A stretch of DNA of 48,932 nucleotides from UBA1738 sp045655325. Its GTDB lineage: Bacteria > Bacillota > Clostridia > UBA1381. The DNA lies in assembly GCA_045655325.1 (NCBI GenBank), contig JAZOOY010000048.1:1-48932 (forward strand). The letters run 5' to 3'. Below the pieces are notes generated by a model. That model did no database searches. It saw only the letters and a list, made by a program, of their open reading frames with translations, and was not told where the DNA came from. The position numbers and the translations under genes are program-made. This document shows positions 1 through 8,345 of the stretch, piece after piece (the first letter of the stretch is position 1; each line of letters opens with the position of its first letter).

Positions 1-484
1 CGCAAAGTGCAGGATTTGCGATAGTTTCGCCAAAAACAAGTCGTGTATTTTCATCAAACAGAGCATCAATTTCTTCGTCTGTCATTTCAGGAGTTACAAA
101 ACGAACTTCAATTCCCAATCTCTTTAGTGTAACTGCAAAAAGGTTAACTGTTCCACCGTAAATTGAAGAAAGGCTTATAAAGTTTTGACCTGCAGATGTG
201 ATGTTCAAAATTGCAAGTAGGTTTGCCATCTGGCCTGATGTTGTAAGTACTGAACCAACACCGCCTTCAAGGTCAGAAATCTTTGCTTCTACATGTTCTA
301 GTGTTGGGTTTGAAATTCTTGAATACATATGACCAGGAGCTTCAAGGTCAAAAAGCTTTCCTAAGTGTTCTGCAGAATCATACTTGAATGTTGTACTTTG
401 GTATATTGGAAGAACTCTTGGTTCCCCGTTTTTTGGCTCATATCCGCTTTGAGCACATTTTGTTTCAATTTTGAAATCAGACAT
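1..484 (-). CDS. metY: O-acetylhomoserine sulfhydrylase (MetY-type), N-terminal part
   Basis: This is the first 161 codons of a Cys/Met-metabolism PLP enzyme; the rest lies beyond the left edge of the window. Seen: the start MSDFKIETKCAQSGYEP, the segment VLPIYQSTTF and the motif YSRISNPT, followed by LTTSGQMAN, which are typical of the O-acetylhomoserine (thiol)-lyase branch. Known for the family: a cytoplasmic homotetramer that makes homocysteine from O-acetylhomoserine and sulfide. The PLP lysine is not in view. The ATG is preceded by AAAGGATG. A Met-type T-box leader lies directly upstream, which fits a methionine-synthesis role. Cystathionine gamma-synthase or gamma-lyase relatives are less likely from the N-terminal sequence, but cannot be excluded on a partial protein. 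Confidence 0.9.
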   Translation of the reverse strand, partial: MSDFKIETKCAQSGYEPKNGEPRVLPIYQSTTFKYDSAEHLGKLFDLEAPGHMYSRISNPTLEHVEAKISDLEGGVGSVLTTSGQMANLLAILNITSAGQNFISLSSIYGGTVNLFAVTLKRLGIEVRFVTPEMTDEEIDALFDENTRLVFGETIANPALC

Positions 485-504
485 TTTTATCATCCTTTCT
501 TAAA

Positions 505-550
505 TAAAAAAGCTTTCGCCAAAAGAATTTTATCTTAAGGACGAAAGCTT
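505..550 (-). terminator. T-box terminator hairpin
   Basis: AAGCTTTCG (550-542) pairs with CGAAAGCTT (518-510), and a T run follows before the metY ribosome binding site. It is mutually exclusive with the T-box antiterminator. Confidence 0.85.
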
Positions 551-790
551 AAATTTGCTTCGTGTTACCACCTTAATTCACACACACCTCACGATGTATG
601 CCTTAGTAAGTACGGGCATCAGCCGATACTCTTGCGCTGTTATGGGCGCACCCATCGTAGCCTAATACATTTGCCTCGGTACGAAAGCTCCAAGACCATC
701 TTCAGTATAACCTTCAGTACCTCTTCACAGCTTCAGCGAGGCTCTCTCTTACCTATCTTTATACTTACTCTTCTCTTCATTGCCTTATTA
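505..790 (-). promoter_or_regulatory. T-box leader, probably methionine-specific
   Basis: On the minus strand the leader has the conserved T-box core AAGGTGGTAACACGAAGC (574-557) followed by an intrinsic terminator. In Stem I, AGTATAA (765-759) pairs perfectly with TTATACT (710-704). Just 3' of it comes GAAG-ATG-G, which puts a specifier-like ATG at 699-697. The acceptor-pairing bulge reads TGGT, which calls for discriminator base A, as in tRNA-Met. Inference: uncharged tRNA-Met stabilises the antiterminator and switches on metY. The specifier was assigned by hand folding, so the amino acid is less certain than the T-box itself. Confidence 0.9.
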
Positions 791-796
791 TTCTAC

Positions 797-825
797 ATAG
801 TAGCACATTTTTCGCATATTGTCAA
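797..825 (-). promoter_or_regulatory. Sigma-A promoter of the metY leader
   Basis: TTGACA (825-820), a 17-bp spacer and TACTAT (802-797). The -35 box begins 9 bp past the pyrI stop codon, so this promoter sits at the very end of the pyr operon. I saw no terminator between pyrI and this promoter. Confidence 0.85.
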
Positions 826-833
826 CAGAATTT

Positions 834-1253
834 TTACATTTCTGCCTTTGTTTCACAGTAAACGCAACGGTAAACTCTGTTTTCTTTGTCTGCTAGTTTG
901 AAGATATGTTTAATCTCGTTTTCGCAAGATGTTATACATCTTGGGTTTTTACAGTAAATAACGTTTGTAAGCTCTTCTGGAAGATCAATCTTCTTTTTAT
1001 CAACCAACTTTGAGTCCTTAATAATGTTTATGGTTACATCTGGGTCAACATAACCTAAAATATCAAGATCAATATCAATGTCAGCATCAATTTTTATGAT
1101 GTCTTTCTTTCCTGTTTTCTTACTTGAAACATTTTTAATGATTGCAACGGAACATTCAAGTTCATCAAGCTTCAAAAGCTGATAAAGCTTAAGGCCGTTT
1201 CCGGCAGAAATATGGTCAATAACAATTCCGTTTTTAATAGAATCTATATTCAT
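834..1253 (-). CDS. pyrI: Aspartate carbamoyltransferase regulatory subunit
   Basis: The protein has 139 residues, close to the usual length of about 150. It has the N-terminal allosteric domain opening MNIDSIKNGIVIDHI, and a C-terminal zinc domain with four cysteines in CKNPRCITSC and YRCVYC, spaced as in PyrI. Family knowledge: it binds nucleotide effectors and, through the zinc domain, docks to PyrB trimers to form the 12-subunit enzyme. It is the last gene of the pyr operon and starts directly after the pyrB stop codon. Its presence predicts that ATCase here is allosterically regulated, in addition to RNA-level control of the operon. Identity is secure. Confidence 0.97.
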   Translation of the reverse strand: MNIDSIKNGIVIDHISAGNGLKLYQLLKLDELECSVAIIKNVSSKKTGKKDIIKIDADIDIDLDILGYVDPDVTINIIKDSKLVDKKKIDLPEELTNVIYCKNPRCITSCENEIKHIFKLADKENRVYRCVYCETKAEM

Positions 1254-2168
1254 TTATTCCACCTCCAAAAGCTTTAAGATAAGAGCCATTCTTATGAATT
1301 TTCCGTTTAGAACCTGCTTAAAGTAGCAAGCTCTTGGGTCAGAGTCAATACTTTGTGAAATTTCGTTAACTCTCGGAAGCGGATGAAGAATTGCTAAATC
1401 TTTCTTTGCATCAACAAGCTTTTCTGGAGTTAAAATGTATTTATCTCTTAGTCTTAGGTAATCTTCTTCGTTAAAGAATCTTTCGCCCTGAACTCTTGTC
1501 ATATAAAGAACGTCAAGTTCCCCGATTACATCTTCAAGACTTGTAGTCTGAACATATTCGATGTTGTTTTTCTTTAGTATGTCATTCTTAACATAACTTG
1601 GAAGCTTTAATTCATCAGGTGAAATTAGGTATACTTTTATGTTCTTGTATCTTGATAAAGCTGTAATCAGACTATGTACTGTTCTGCCAAATTTTAAATC
1701 TCCACAGAAACCGATAGTTAAATTATCAACTCTTCCCTTTTCTCTTGTTATGGTTAGAAGGTCAGTAAGAGTCTGTGTTGGGTGGTTGTGTCCGCCGTCA
1801 CCTGCGTTGATAACAGGAATGCTTGCATTCTGCATTGCAACGTATGGCGCACCTTCTTTTGGATGGCGCATAGCGATAATATCTGCATAGCAAGAAACAA
1901 CTTTTGCAGTATCCGCTACGCTTTCACCCTTTGACGCAGACGAGCTCTGTGCTTCAGAGAAACCAAGAACACTTCCGCCTAGTTCCAACATAGCTGCTTC
2001 AAAACTTAGTCTTGTTCTTGTTGATGGTTCAAAGAATAAAGTAGCAAGCTTTTTATATCTACATTTTTCGCGGTATTTTTCAGGATTCGCAATAATGTCA
2101 TTTGCCACATTTATAAGCTCATCAATTTCTTCAACTGATAAATCAGTTATATTAATAAGGCTTCTCAT
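1254..2168 (-). CDS. pyrB: Aspartate carbamoyltransferase catalytic subunit
   Basis: The protein has 304 residues, the full family length. It condenses carbamoyl phosphate with aspartate to carbamoyl aspartate, the first committed step of pyrimidine synthesis. Seen: the carbamoyl-phosphate loop STRTR (49-53), HPTQ (129-132) and the late HPLPR motif. The start codon overlaps the pyrE stop as TAATG and follows AAGGAGATAA. A separate pyrI gene lies immediately downstream, so this is the E. coli-like two-subunit enzyme, unlike the unregulated PyrB trimer of Bacillus. Confidence 0.98.
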   Translation of the reverse strand: MRSLINITDLSVEEIDELINVANDIIANPEKYREKCRYKKLATLFFEPSTRTRLSFEAAMLELGGSVLGFSEAQSSSASKGESVADTAKVVSCYADIIAMRHPKEGAPYVAMQNASIPVINAGDGGHNHPTQTLTDLLTITREKGRVDNLTIGFCGDLKFGRTVHSLITALSRYKNIKVYLISPDELKLPSYVKNDILKKNNIEYVQTTSLEDVIGELDVLYMTRVQGERFFNEEDYLRLRDKYILTPEKLVDAKKDLAILHPLPRVNEISQSIDSDPRACYFKQVLNGKFIRMALILKLLEVE

Positions 2169-2806
2169 TATTTATCTCCTTTTATCCAGCTTTCGTCGCT
2201 TGGATTGTTTCTGAATGCAATTAGTCTGTCAACGTCTTCTGCCTTGATGTAGCCTTCTTCTGCCGCAACCTGAGCTACTGCATCAAAGTTTGAAAGGCTT
2301 ACATTTTTAACATTTGCTGCTTCAAGTCTTTCAAGACCCTTTTTCATTCCATATGTAAAGATTGATGCAATACCAAGAACTTCAGCTCCTGCATCACGAA
2401 GTGCGTCAACAACTTCAATAACACTTCCGCCTGTTGAGATAAGGTCTTCAACTACAACAACCTTCTGTCCCTTTTCAAGTTTACCTTCAATCTGGTTTCC
2501 TCTGCCGTGGTCCTTTGCACCTGAACGTACATAACCCATAGGCATATCAAGAAGATGTGCTGTGATTGCAGCGTGTGCAATACCTGCAGTTGATGTTCCC
2601 ATTAGAACTTCTGCATCAGGGTAGTGCTTTTTAATGATTTCTGCAAGACCCTTTTCTACGTCAATTCTTACAGCTGGCGCTGTTAGTGTAAGTCTGTTAT
2701 CGCAGTAAATTGGGCTCTTAATTCCGCTTGCCCATGTAAATGGCTCTTCCGGTCTTAAGAATACTGCACCGATTGATAATAAATCTTTAGCAATTAGTTT
2801 TTCCAT
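2168..2806 (-). CDS. pyrE: Orotate phosphoribosyltransferase
   Basis: It transfers the ribose-phosphate of PRPP to orotate, giving OMP. The PRPP-binding signature VVVEDLISTGGS is intact, and SGIKSPIYCDNR is the usual N-terminal orotate region. I chose the ATG at 2806, giving about 212 residues, because GGAGG lies 8 bases before it; an in-frame TTG 15 bases upstream overlaps that ribosome binding site and is unlikely to be used. It lies between pyrF and pyrB in the operon. Confidence 0.97.
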   Translation of the reverse strand: MEKLIAKDLLSIGAVFLRPEEPFTWASGIKSPIYCDNRLTLTAPAVRIDVEKGLAEIIKKHYPDAEVLMGTSTAGIAHAAITAHLLDMPMGYVRSGAKDHGRGNQIEGKLEKGQKVVVVEDLISTGGSVIEVVDALRDAGAEVLGIASIFTYGMKKGLERLEAANVKNVSLSNFDAVAQVAAEEGYIKAEDVDRLIAFRNNPSDESWIKGDK

Positions 2807-2822
2807 TATTTTATCCTCCAAA

Positions 2823-3521
2823 TTAACCTACAAATTCTCTTACGCATCTCTCATATGCAGCAACAGGGTCTTCTGCCTGAGTTACAGGACGGCCAACTAC
2901 GATGTAGTCAGAACCGATTTCCTTTGCCTTTTCAGGTGTTGTAATTCTAACCTGGTCACCAACGTCGCCATCAGCAAATCTAACACCAGGAGTTACTGTC
3001 ATAAATTCTTTTCCGCAAGTTTCCTTAACCTTACCTGCTTCAAGTGGTGAGCATACTACGCCGTCAAGCCCGCATTCTGCTGCACATTTAGCGTAGTGCA
3101 TAACAACCTTATCAAGAGGCTCATTTATAAGCTGGTCAGCCTTCATTCTTTCTTCACTTGTTGAAGTAAGCTGAGTTACTGCAATAAGGATTGGTCTTGA
3201 GCCGTCAGGACGTGTTAGTCCTTCAACAGCGGCTTCCATCATTGCCTTTGTACCAAAAGCGTGTAGATTTGTCATATCAACGTCAAGTTCTGATAGAACT
3301 TTCATTGACTTTTTAACTGTATTTGGAATATCGCAAAGCTTTAAATCAAGGAAAATCTTATGACCTCTTTCCTTGATTTCCTTAACGATTGATGGACCTT
3401 CTGCATAGAAAAGCTCCATTCCTATTTTAACAAATGGTTTTTTGCCCTGGAACTTATCCAAAAAGCTCATAACCTCCTGCTTGCTTGAAAAATCGCAAGC
3501 TATGATAACGTCCTTACCCAC
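2823..3521 (-). CDS. pyrF: Orotidine 5'-phosphate decarboxylase
   Basis: It decarboxylates OMP to UMP, the last step of the pathway. The catalytic Lys-Asp network is visible in FLDLKLCDIPNT, and the phosphate-binding end in YIVVGRPVTQAEDP. It is a short group-1 type enzyme of about 232 residues. I prefer the GTG at 3521, 8 bases after AGGAGG; a GTG further upstream at 3530 lies inside the ribosome binding site. It overlaps the end of pyrD by 8 bases, suggesting translational coupling. Confidence 0.96.
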   Translation of the reverse strand: MGKDVIIACDFSSKQEVMSFLDKFQGKKPFVKIGMELFYAEGPSIVKEIKERGHKIFLDLKLCDIPNTVKKSMKVLSELDVDMTNLHAFGTKAMMEAAVEGLTRPDGSRPILIAVTQLTSTSEERMKADQLINEPLDKVVMHYAKCAAECGLDGVVCSPLEAGKVKETCGKEFMTVTPGVRFADGDVGDQVRITTPEKAKEIGSDYIVVGRPVTQAEDPVAAYERCVREFVG

Positions 3522-4431
3522 GATGAGCACCTCCTATAATATCTTTTAGGCTTGTAATGCCATATTTTTCCATAACACGAGGTAAATCCTCGATAATATC
3601 TTTACATACAAATGGGTCTACAAGGTTTGCAGCACCAACCGATACCGCAGTTGCACCTGCCAGCATCATTTCTATAACGTCTTCTGCATTTTGAACACCG
3701 CCCATACCCAAAATTGGAATATTAACAGCGTCATATACCTGATAAATCATACGAAGTGCCACAGGTTTGATTGCAGGGCCTGAGAATCCGCCCATTTTGT
3801 TTGCTATGATTGGCTTTTTAGTCTTTAAATCAATACGCATACCAAGTAGTGTATTTATCATACTGATACCGTCTGCACCGGCTTCTTCGCAAGCTTTTGC
3901 GATTGAAACGATGTCGGTAACATTAGGCGAAAGCTTAATCAAAACCGGCTTTGTTGTTACAGCCTTTACTGCTCTTGTAATTTCTGCTGCAGATTCAGGC
4001 TTGTTACCAAAGTTTTCACCACCAGCGTGAAGATTTGGGCAACTGATGTTTACTTCTAATATTCCAACCTGATCTTCTTTGTCAAGCTTTTCTGCACAGT
4101 AAACAAACTCATCAACAGAAAATCCACCGATATTTGCAACTACCTTTTTATTGAAAAATCTCTTCATTTTTGGTAGTTCTTCTTCAATAACCTTGTCAAC
4201 TCCAGGATTCTGAAGACCTACAGAGTTAATCATACCGGAAGTACACTCTGCAATTCTTGGTGTTGGGTTTCCAAATCTTGGCTCTTTTGTTGTTCCCTTA
4301 AATGAGAATGAACCTAGAATATTGATATCATATAGTCTTGAAAACTCAAATCCGAATCCAAATGTGCCGGATGCAGGAATTATAGGGTTATCAAGTGTTA
4401 AACCACAAAGATCTACTTTTGTGTCTACCAT
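3514..4431 (-). CDS. pyrD: Dihydroorotate dehydrogenase, NAD-linked class 1B catalytic subunit
   Basis: An FMN TIM-barrel protein of 305 residues that oxidises dihydroorotate to orotate. The class 1 catalytic cysteine lies in EVNISCPNLHAGG, and the FMN phosphate site in GMGGVQNAEDV. It overlaps pyrK by 7 bases. Known for the family: PyrD-B forms a heterotetramer with PyrK and passes electrons to NAD, which suits an anaerobe without a quinone chain. All key residues look intact. Confidence 0.97.
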   Translation of the reverse strand: MVDTKVDLCGLTLDNPIIPASGTFGFGFEFSRLYDINILGSFSFKGTTKEPRFGNPTPRIAECTSGMINSVGLQNPGVDKVIEEELPKMKRFFNKKVVANIGGFSVDEFVYCAEKLDKEDQVGILEVNISCPNLHAGGENFGNKPESAAEITRAVKAVTTKPVLIKLSPNVTDIVSIAKACEEAGADGISMINTLLGMRIDLKTKKPIIANKMGGFSGPAIKPVALRMIYQVYDAVNIPILGMGGVQNAEDVIEMMLAGATAVSVGAANLVDPFVCKDIIEDLPRVMEKYGITSLKDIIGGAHRG

Positions 4432-5156
4432 ATAATTTCCTCCTTTCTAAGCACAGGGCCATCCATACAAATTCTCTTGTTTCCGTATTTAGTCTTACAG
4501 CTACAGCCCATACAAACTCCAAAGCCACAGCCCATACGTTCTTCAAAGCTGAACTGACCGCTTGTTACAGATGTATTGTATATTGCCTTTAGCATTGGTT
4601 CAGGACCGCAGGTGTAAACATAAGAATAATCAAGGTCTTTTAGAACGTCAGTAACAAAGCCTTTTGTTCCAACGCTTCCATCTACAGTTGTAACGTAAGT
4701 TTTAGCGCCGATCTTTTCAAATTCTTCTTTATAGAATATTTCTTCTTCGGTATTAAAACCAAGGATCACGGAAACATCTTTTCCTTCTGCGATAAGCTCT
4801 TTTGCAAGCTTAAACATAGGAGGAACACCTACTCCGCCACCGATTAGCACAGGGTTTTCACCGCTTTCGTTTGTGTTGAATCCATTACCTAAGGCGATTA
4901 AAAGGTCAAGCCAAGTATCTTCCTGCATAGCTGACATAACACTTGTTCCCTTACCTACAACTTTGTAGATAAGGGTAAGTGTATTTTCATCAAAATCGCA
5001 GATAGAGATAGGTCTTCTTAAGAATTCGCCCTCAATTTTGATATTTACAAACTGTCCCGGGCAGATAATTGGAGAAGTATCTCCGGAAAGTTTCATTTCA
5101 TATACATTTTTTGCTATTCTTTTGTTGGAAATAACTTTAAAAAATGATTGTTTCAT
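4425..5156 (-). CDS. pyrK: Dihydroorotate dehydrogenase electron-transfer subunit
   Basis: A 243-residue ferredoxin-reductase-like protein carrying FAD and a [2Fe-2S] cluster. Seen: the FAD motif RRPISICD, the NAD-binding GGGVGVPPMF, and a C-terminal cysteine cluster GCGFGVCMGCSC with a further Cys in RICMDGP. It moves electrons from PyrD to NAD. It starts 3 bases after the carB stop and overlaps pyrD, so both subunits should be made together. Confidence 0.97.
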   Translation of the reverse strand: MKQSFFKVISNKRIAKNVYEMKLSGDTSPIICPGQFVNIKIEGEFLRRPISICDFDENTLTLIYKVVGKGTSVMSAMQEDTWLDLLIALGNGFNTNESGENPVLIGGGVGVPPMFKLAKELIAEGKDVSVILGFNTEEEIFYKEEFEKIGAKTYVTTVDGSVGTKGFVTDVLKDLDYSYVYTCGPEPMLKAIYNTSVTSGQFSFEERMGCGFGVCMGCSCKTKYGNKRICMDGPVLRKEEIIW

Positions 5157-5159
5157 TTC

Positions 5160-8100
5160 TTACTCCTTGTCAATAGTTGAGATTGTTATAGTCATTTCTT
5201 CAAGTACATCTAAAAGAACCTTAACAGTATCTAAAGCAGTAAACATTGTTACGTTGTTTTCAACAGCACATCTTCTGATCTGGTAACCGTCAGATTCGCT
5301 CATAGAGTTGATATCACGTGTATTAATTACGTAGTTTACATAGCCCTTACGGATTGCGTGAAGAATATCTTCGTTACCTTCGCTGATTTTAGACATAACA
5401 CGTGTTCTTACGCCGTGTTTCTTTAGATATTCAGCAGTTCCCTTAGTTGCTTCAATATTGAATCCAAGCTCGTAGAAACGCTTTACAAGTGGAAGTGCTT
5501 CTTCCTTATCTTTGTCAGCAACCGTTACAAATATTGTTCCATAATTTACAACATTCATACCTGATGCCTGTAATGATTTATAAAGTGCACGAGTTAACTT
5601 GTCATCATAACCGATTGCTTCTCCTGTTGACTTCATTTCAGGAGAAAGATAAGCGTCTAGTCCACGAAGTTTTGAGAATGAGAACGCAGGAGTCTTAACA
5701 TACCAACGTTTCTTTTCCTTTGGATAAAGTTCTGTGTATCCCTGTTCTTTTAGTGAATGACCAAGCATTGCAAGTGTTGCGATATCTGCAATTGGGTATC
5801 CTGTTGACTTTGAAACGAATGGTACAGTTCTTGATGAACGTGGGTTTACTTCGATTACGTAAACGTCTTCGTTCTTGTCAACAATAAACTGGATATTGAA
5901 TAGACCAACGATACCAATTCCAAGACCAAGTTTCTTTGAATATTCAAGAATTGTCTGCTTTGCCTTATCAGACACGCTGAATGTTGGATATACGCTGATA
6001 CTGTCACCTGAGTGAACACCTGTACGTTCAACGTGTTCCATAATTCCCGGAACGAATACGTCAGTACCGTCACAAATAGCGTCAACTTCAAGTTCCTTAC
6101 CGATAATGTATTTATCAACCAAAACTGGTCTATCTTCGTCGATTTCAACCGCAGTCTTTAGGTAGTGACGAAGTCCCGCTTCGTCAGCAACAATCTGCAT
6201 TGCACGTCCGCCAAGAACGTAGCTTGGACGAACAAGAACAGGATAACCGATTTCTTCTGCTGCTTTAACGCCGTCTTCAATCTTTGTTACGGCACGACCC
6301 TTTGGCTGTGGAATCTGGAGTTTTTCCATAATCTTTTCGAATGCGTCACGGTTTTCTGCATTATCAATAGCAACACAGTCAGTACCGATTAGCTTAACGC
6401 CACGCTTTGATAGTGGTTCTGCAAGGTTAATAGCAGTCTGTCCACCAAGGGAAGCTACAACTCCAAGTGGTTTTTCAAGTTCGATGATGTTCATAACATC
6501 TTCAACTGTTAGTGGTTCAAAATAAAGTTTATCACTTGTTGTGTAGTCAGTTGAAACTGTTTCAGGGTTATTGTTAATGATAATAGCTTCATAACCTGCG
6601 TTTTTGATTGTCTTAACTGCGTGAACAGTTGAGTAGTCAAATTCTACACCCTGACCGATTCTGATAGGACCAGAACCCAAAACAACGATTTTTTCTTTAT
6701 CACTTACGATAGATTCGTTTTCATCTTCGTATGTTGAGTAGAAATATGGTACATAGCTGTTATATTCGCTTGCACAAGTGTCGATTGACTTATAAACCGG
6801 GAACATATTGTGTTCTTTACGGATTTTATAAATCTCTTCTTCGTCCATCTTCCACAAAACAGAAATATATTCGTCACAGAATCCCATTTTCTTTGCTTCA
6901 AAAAGAATATCAGGGTCTCCAACGTTTTCTTCAAGGACCTTTTCAAAGTCAACAATCTTCTTGATTTTATCAAGGAAGAACATATCAATTTGTGTGAGAT
7001 CGCAAATAATTGATGCGTCAACGCCAAGCCACAAAAGCTGTGCTATAGCGTAAATTCTGTCGTCTGTTCCCTCTTTGATGTATGCAAGTAGCTCATCAAT
7101 AGACATCTTTTCCTTGTCAAACTTTGACTTATAAAGGTGGCATACACCAATTTCAAGTGAACGGATAGCCTTTAGCATACTTTCTTCAAAAGTTCTGCCA
7201 AGTGCCATTACTTCACCTGTTGCCTTCATCTGTGTTGAAAGCTTGTTTGAAGCTGATGTAAACTTATCGAATGGGAATCTTGGCATCTTTGTTACGATAT
7301 AGTCAAGTGATGGTTCAAAAGATGCAGGGATTCCTGAAAGCATAATTTCGTCAAGTGTCATACCAAGAGCAACCTTTGCAGTAACTCTTGCAATTGGGTA
7401 ACCGCTTGCTTTTGATGCTAAAGCTGATGAACGAGAAACTCTTGGGTTTACTTCAATCAAGTAATAGTCAAATGACTGTGGGTCAAGAGCAAACTGTACG
7501 TTACATCCGCCTTCAATTTTAAGTGCACGAATAATCTTAAGGGCACTTTCTCTTAGCATATGACTTTCCTTGCTAGATAGTGTCTGACAAGGCGCAACAA
7601 CTATTGAGTCACCTGTATGAATACCAACAGGGTCCAAGTTTTCCATATTACAAATGGTAATAGCTGTGTCGTTCTGGTCACGCATTACCTCGTACTCAAT
7701 TTCCTTATAGCCTTTGATACTCTTTTCAACAAGAACCTGTCCAACCGGTGATAGCTGAAGAGCATTCTTCATAATTTCGCAAAGTTCTTCTTCGTTATCC
7801 GCAAAACCGCCGCCTGTTCCACCAAGTGTGAACGCAGGACGAAGTACAACCGGATAACCGATTTCTTCTGCTGCTTTTTTACCTTCTTCAATTGAATGTG
7901 TAATGATTGATGGAAGTACAGGTTCGCCAAGTTCTTCACAAAGCTGTTTAAAAAGTTCTCTGTCTTCTGCTCTTTCAATACTTTCTACGCTTGTTCCCAA
8001 AAGTTCAACCTGACATTCGTGCAAGATTCCCTTTTTCTCAAGCTGCATTGCAAGGTTAAGTCCTGTCTGTCCGCCGATTCCCGGAACGATAGCATCAGGA

Positions 8101-8345
8101 CGTTCATATCTAATAATTTTTGCCACATATTCAAGTGTTAGTGGTTCCATGTATACCTTATCAGCAATAACTGTATCGGTCATAATTGTAGCAGGGTTTG
8201 AGTTTACCAAAACAACTTCATAACCCTCTTCTTTAAGTGCAAGACAAGCTTGAGTTCCTGCATAGTCAAATTCTGCAGCTTGTCCAATAACGATAGGGCC
8301 TGAACCTATAACCATTACTTTTTTTATATCTTTTCTCTTAGGCAT
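5160..8345 (-). CDS. carB: Carbamoyl-phosphate synthase large subunit
   Basis: The protein has 1061 residues and contains both ATP-grasp halves, the oligomerisation segment and a C-terminal MGS-like allosteric domain. The two halves open with matching SGPIVIGQ and SGPIRIGQ motifs, showing the internal duplication. It makes carbamoyl phosphate from bicarbonate, ammonia and two ATP. It overlaps carA by 8 bases. Because the partner CarA lacks its catalytic cysteine (see that entry), this subunit may work from free ammonia rather than from glutamine-derived ammonia. I saw no damage to the protein itself. Confidence 0.98.
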   Translation of the reverse strand: MPKRKDIKKVMVIGSGPIVIGQAAEFDYAGTQACLALKEEGYEVVLVNSNPATIMTDTVIADKVYMEPLTLEYVAKIIRYERPDAIVPGIGGQTGLNLAMQLEKKGILHECQVELLGTSVESIERAEDRELFKQLCEELGEPVLPSIITHSIEEGKKAAEEIGYPVVLRPAFTLGGTGGGFADNEEELCEIMKNALQLSPVGQVLVEKSIKGYKEIEYEVMRDQNDTAITICNMENLDPVGIHTGDSIVVAPCQTLSSKESHMLRESALKIIRALKIEGGCNVQFALDPQSFDYYLIEVNPRVSRSSALASKASGYPIARVTAKVALGMTLDEIMLSGIPASFEPSLDYIVTKMPRFPFDKFTSASNKLSTQMKATGEVMALGRTFEESMLKAIRSLEIGVCHLYKSKFDKEKMSIDELLAYIKEGTDDRIYAIAQLLWLGVDASIICDLTQIDMFFLDKIKKIVDFEKVLEENVGDPDILFEAKKMGFCDEYISVLWKMDEEEIYKIRKEHNMFPVYKSIDTCASEYNSYVPYFYSTYEDENESIVSDKEKIVVLGSGPIRIGQGVEFDYSTVHAVKTIKNAGYEAIIINNNPETVSTDYTTSDKLYFEPLTVEDVMNIIELEKPLGVVASLGGQTAINLAEPLSKRGVKLIGTDCVAIDNAENRDAFEKIMEKLQIPQPKGRAVTKIEDGVKAAEEIGYPVLVRPSYVLGGRAMQIVADEAGLRHYLKTAVEIDEDRPVLVDKYIIGKELEVDAICDGTDVFVPGIMEHVERTGVHSGDSISVYPTFSVSDKAKQTILEYSKKLGLGIGIVGLFNIQFIVDKNEDVYVIEVNPRSSRTVPFVSKSTGYPIADIATLAMLGHSLKEQGYTELYPKEKKRWYVKTPAFSFSKLRGLDAYLSPEMKSTGEAIGYDDKLTRALYKSLQASGMNVVNYGTIFVTVADKDKEEALPLVKRFYELGFNIEATKGTAEYLKKHGVRTRVMSKISEGNEDILHAIRKGYVNYVINTRDINSMSESDGYQIRRCAVENNVTMFTALDTVKVLLDVLEEMTITISTIDKE

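Noticed and set aside
697..702. GAT (Asp) as T-box specifier
   Set aside because: The acceptor bulge calls for discriminator A; bacterial tRNA-Asp has G. ATG also fits the metY target.
632..901. 89-codon plus-strand reading frame
   Set aside because: It lies over the minus-strand T-box leader and the pyrI end, and its composition follows the RNA structure; no ribosome binding site was seen.
5489..8000. Several reading frames of 60-110 codons inside carB
   Set aside because: They are shadows of a strongly conserved gene and lack start signals.
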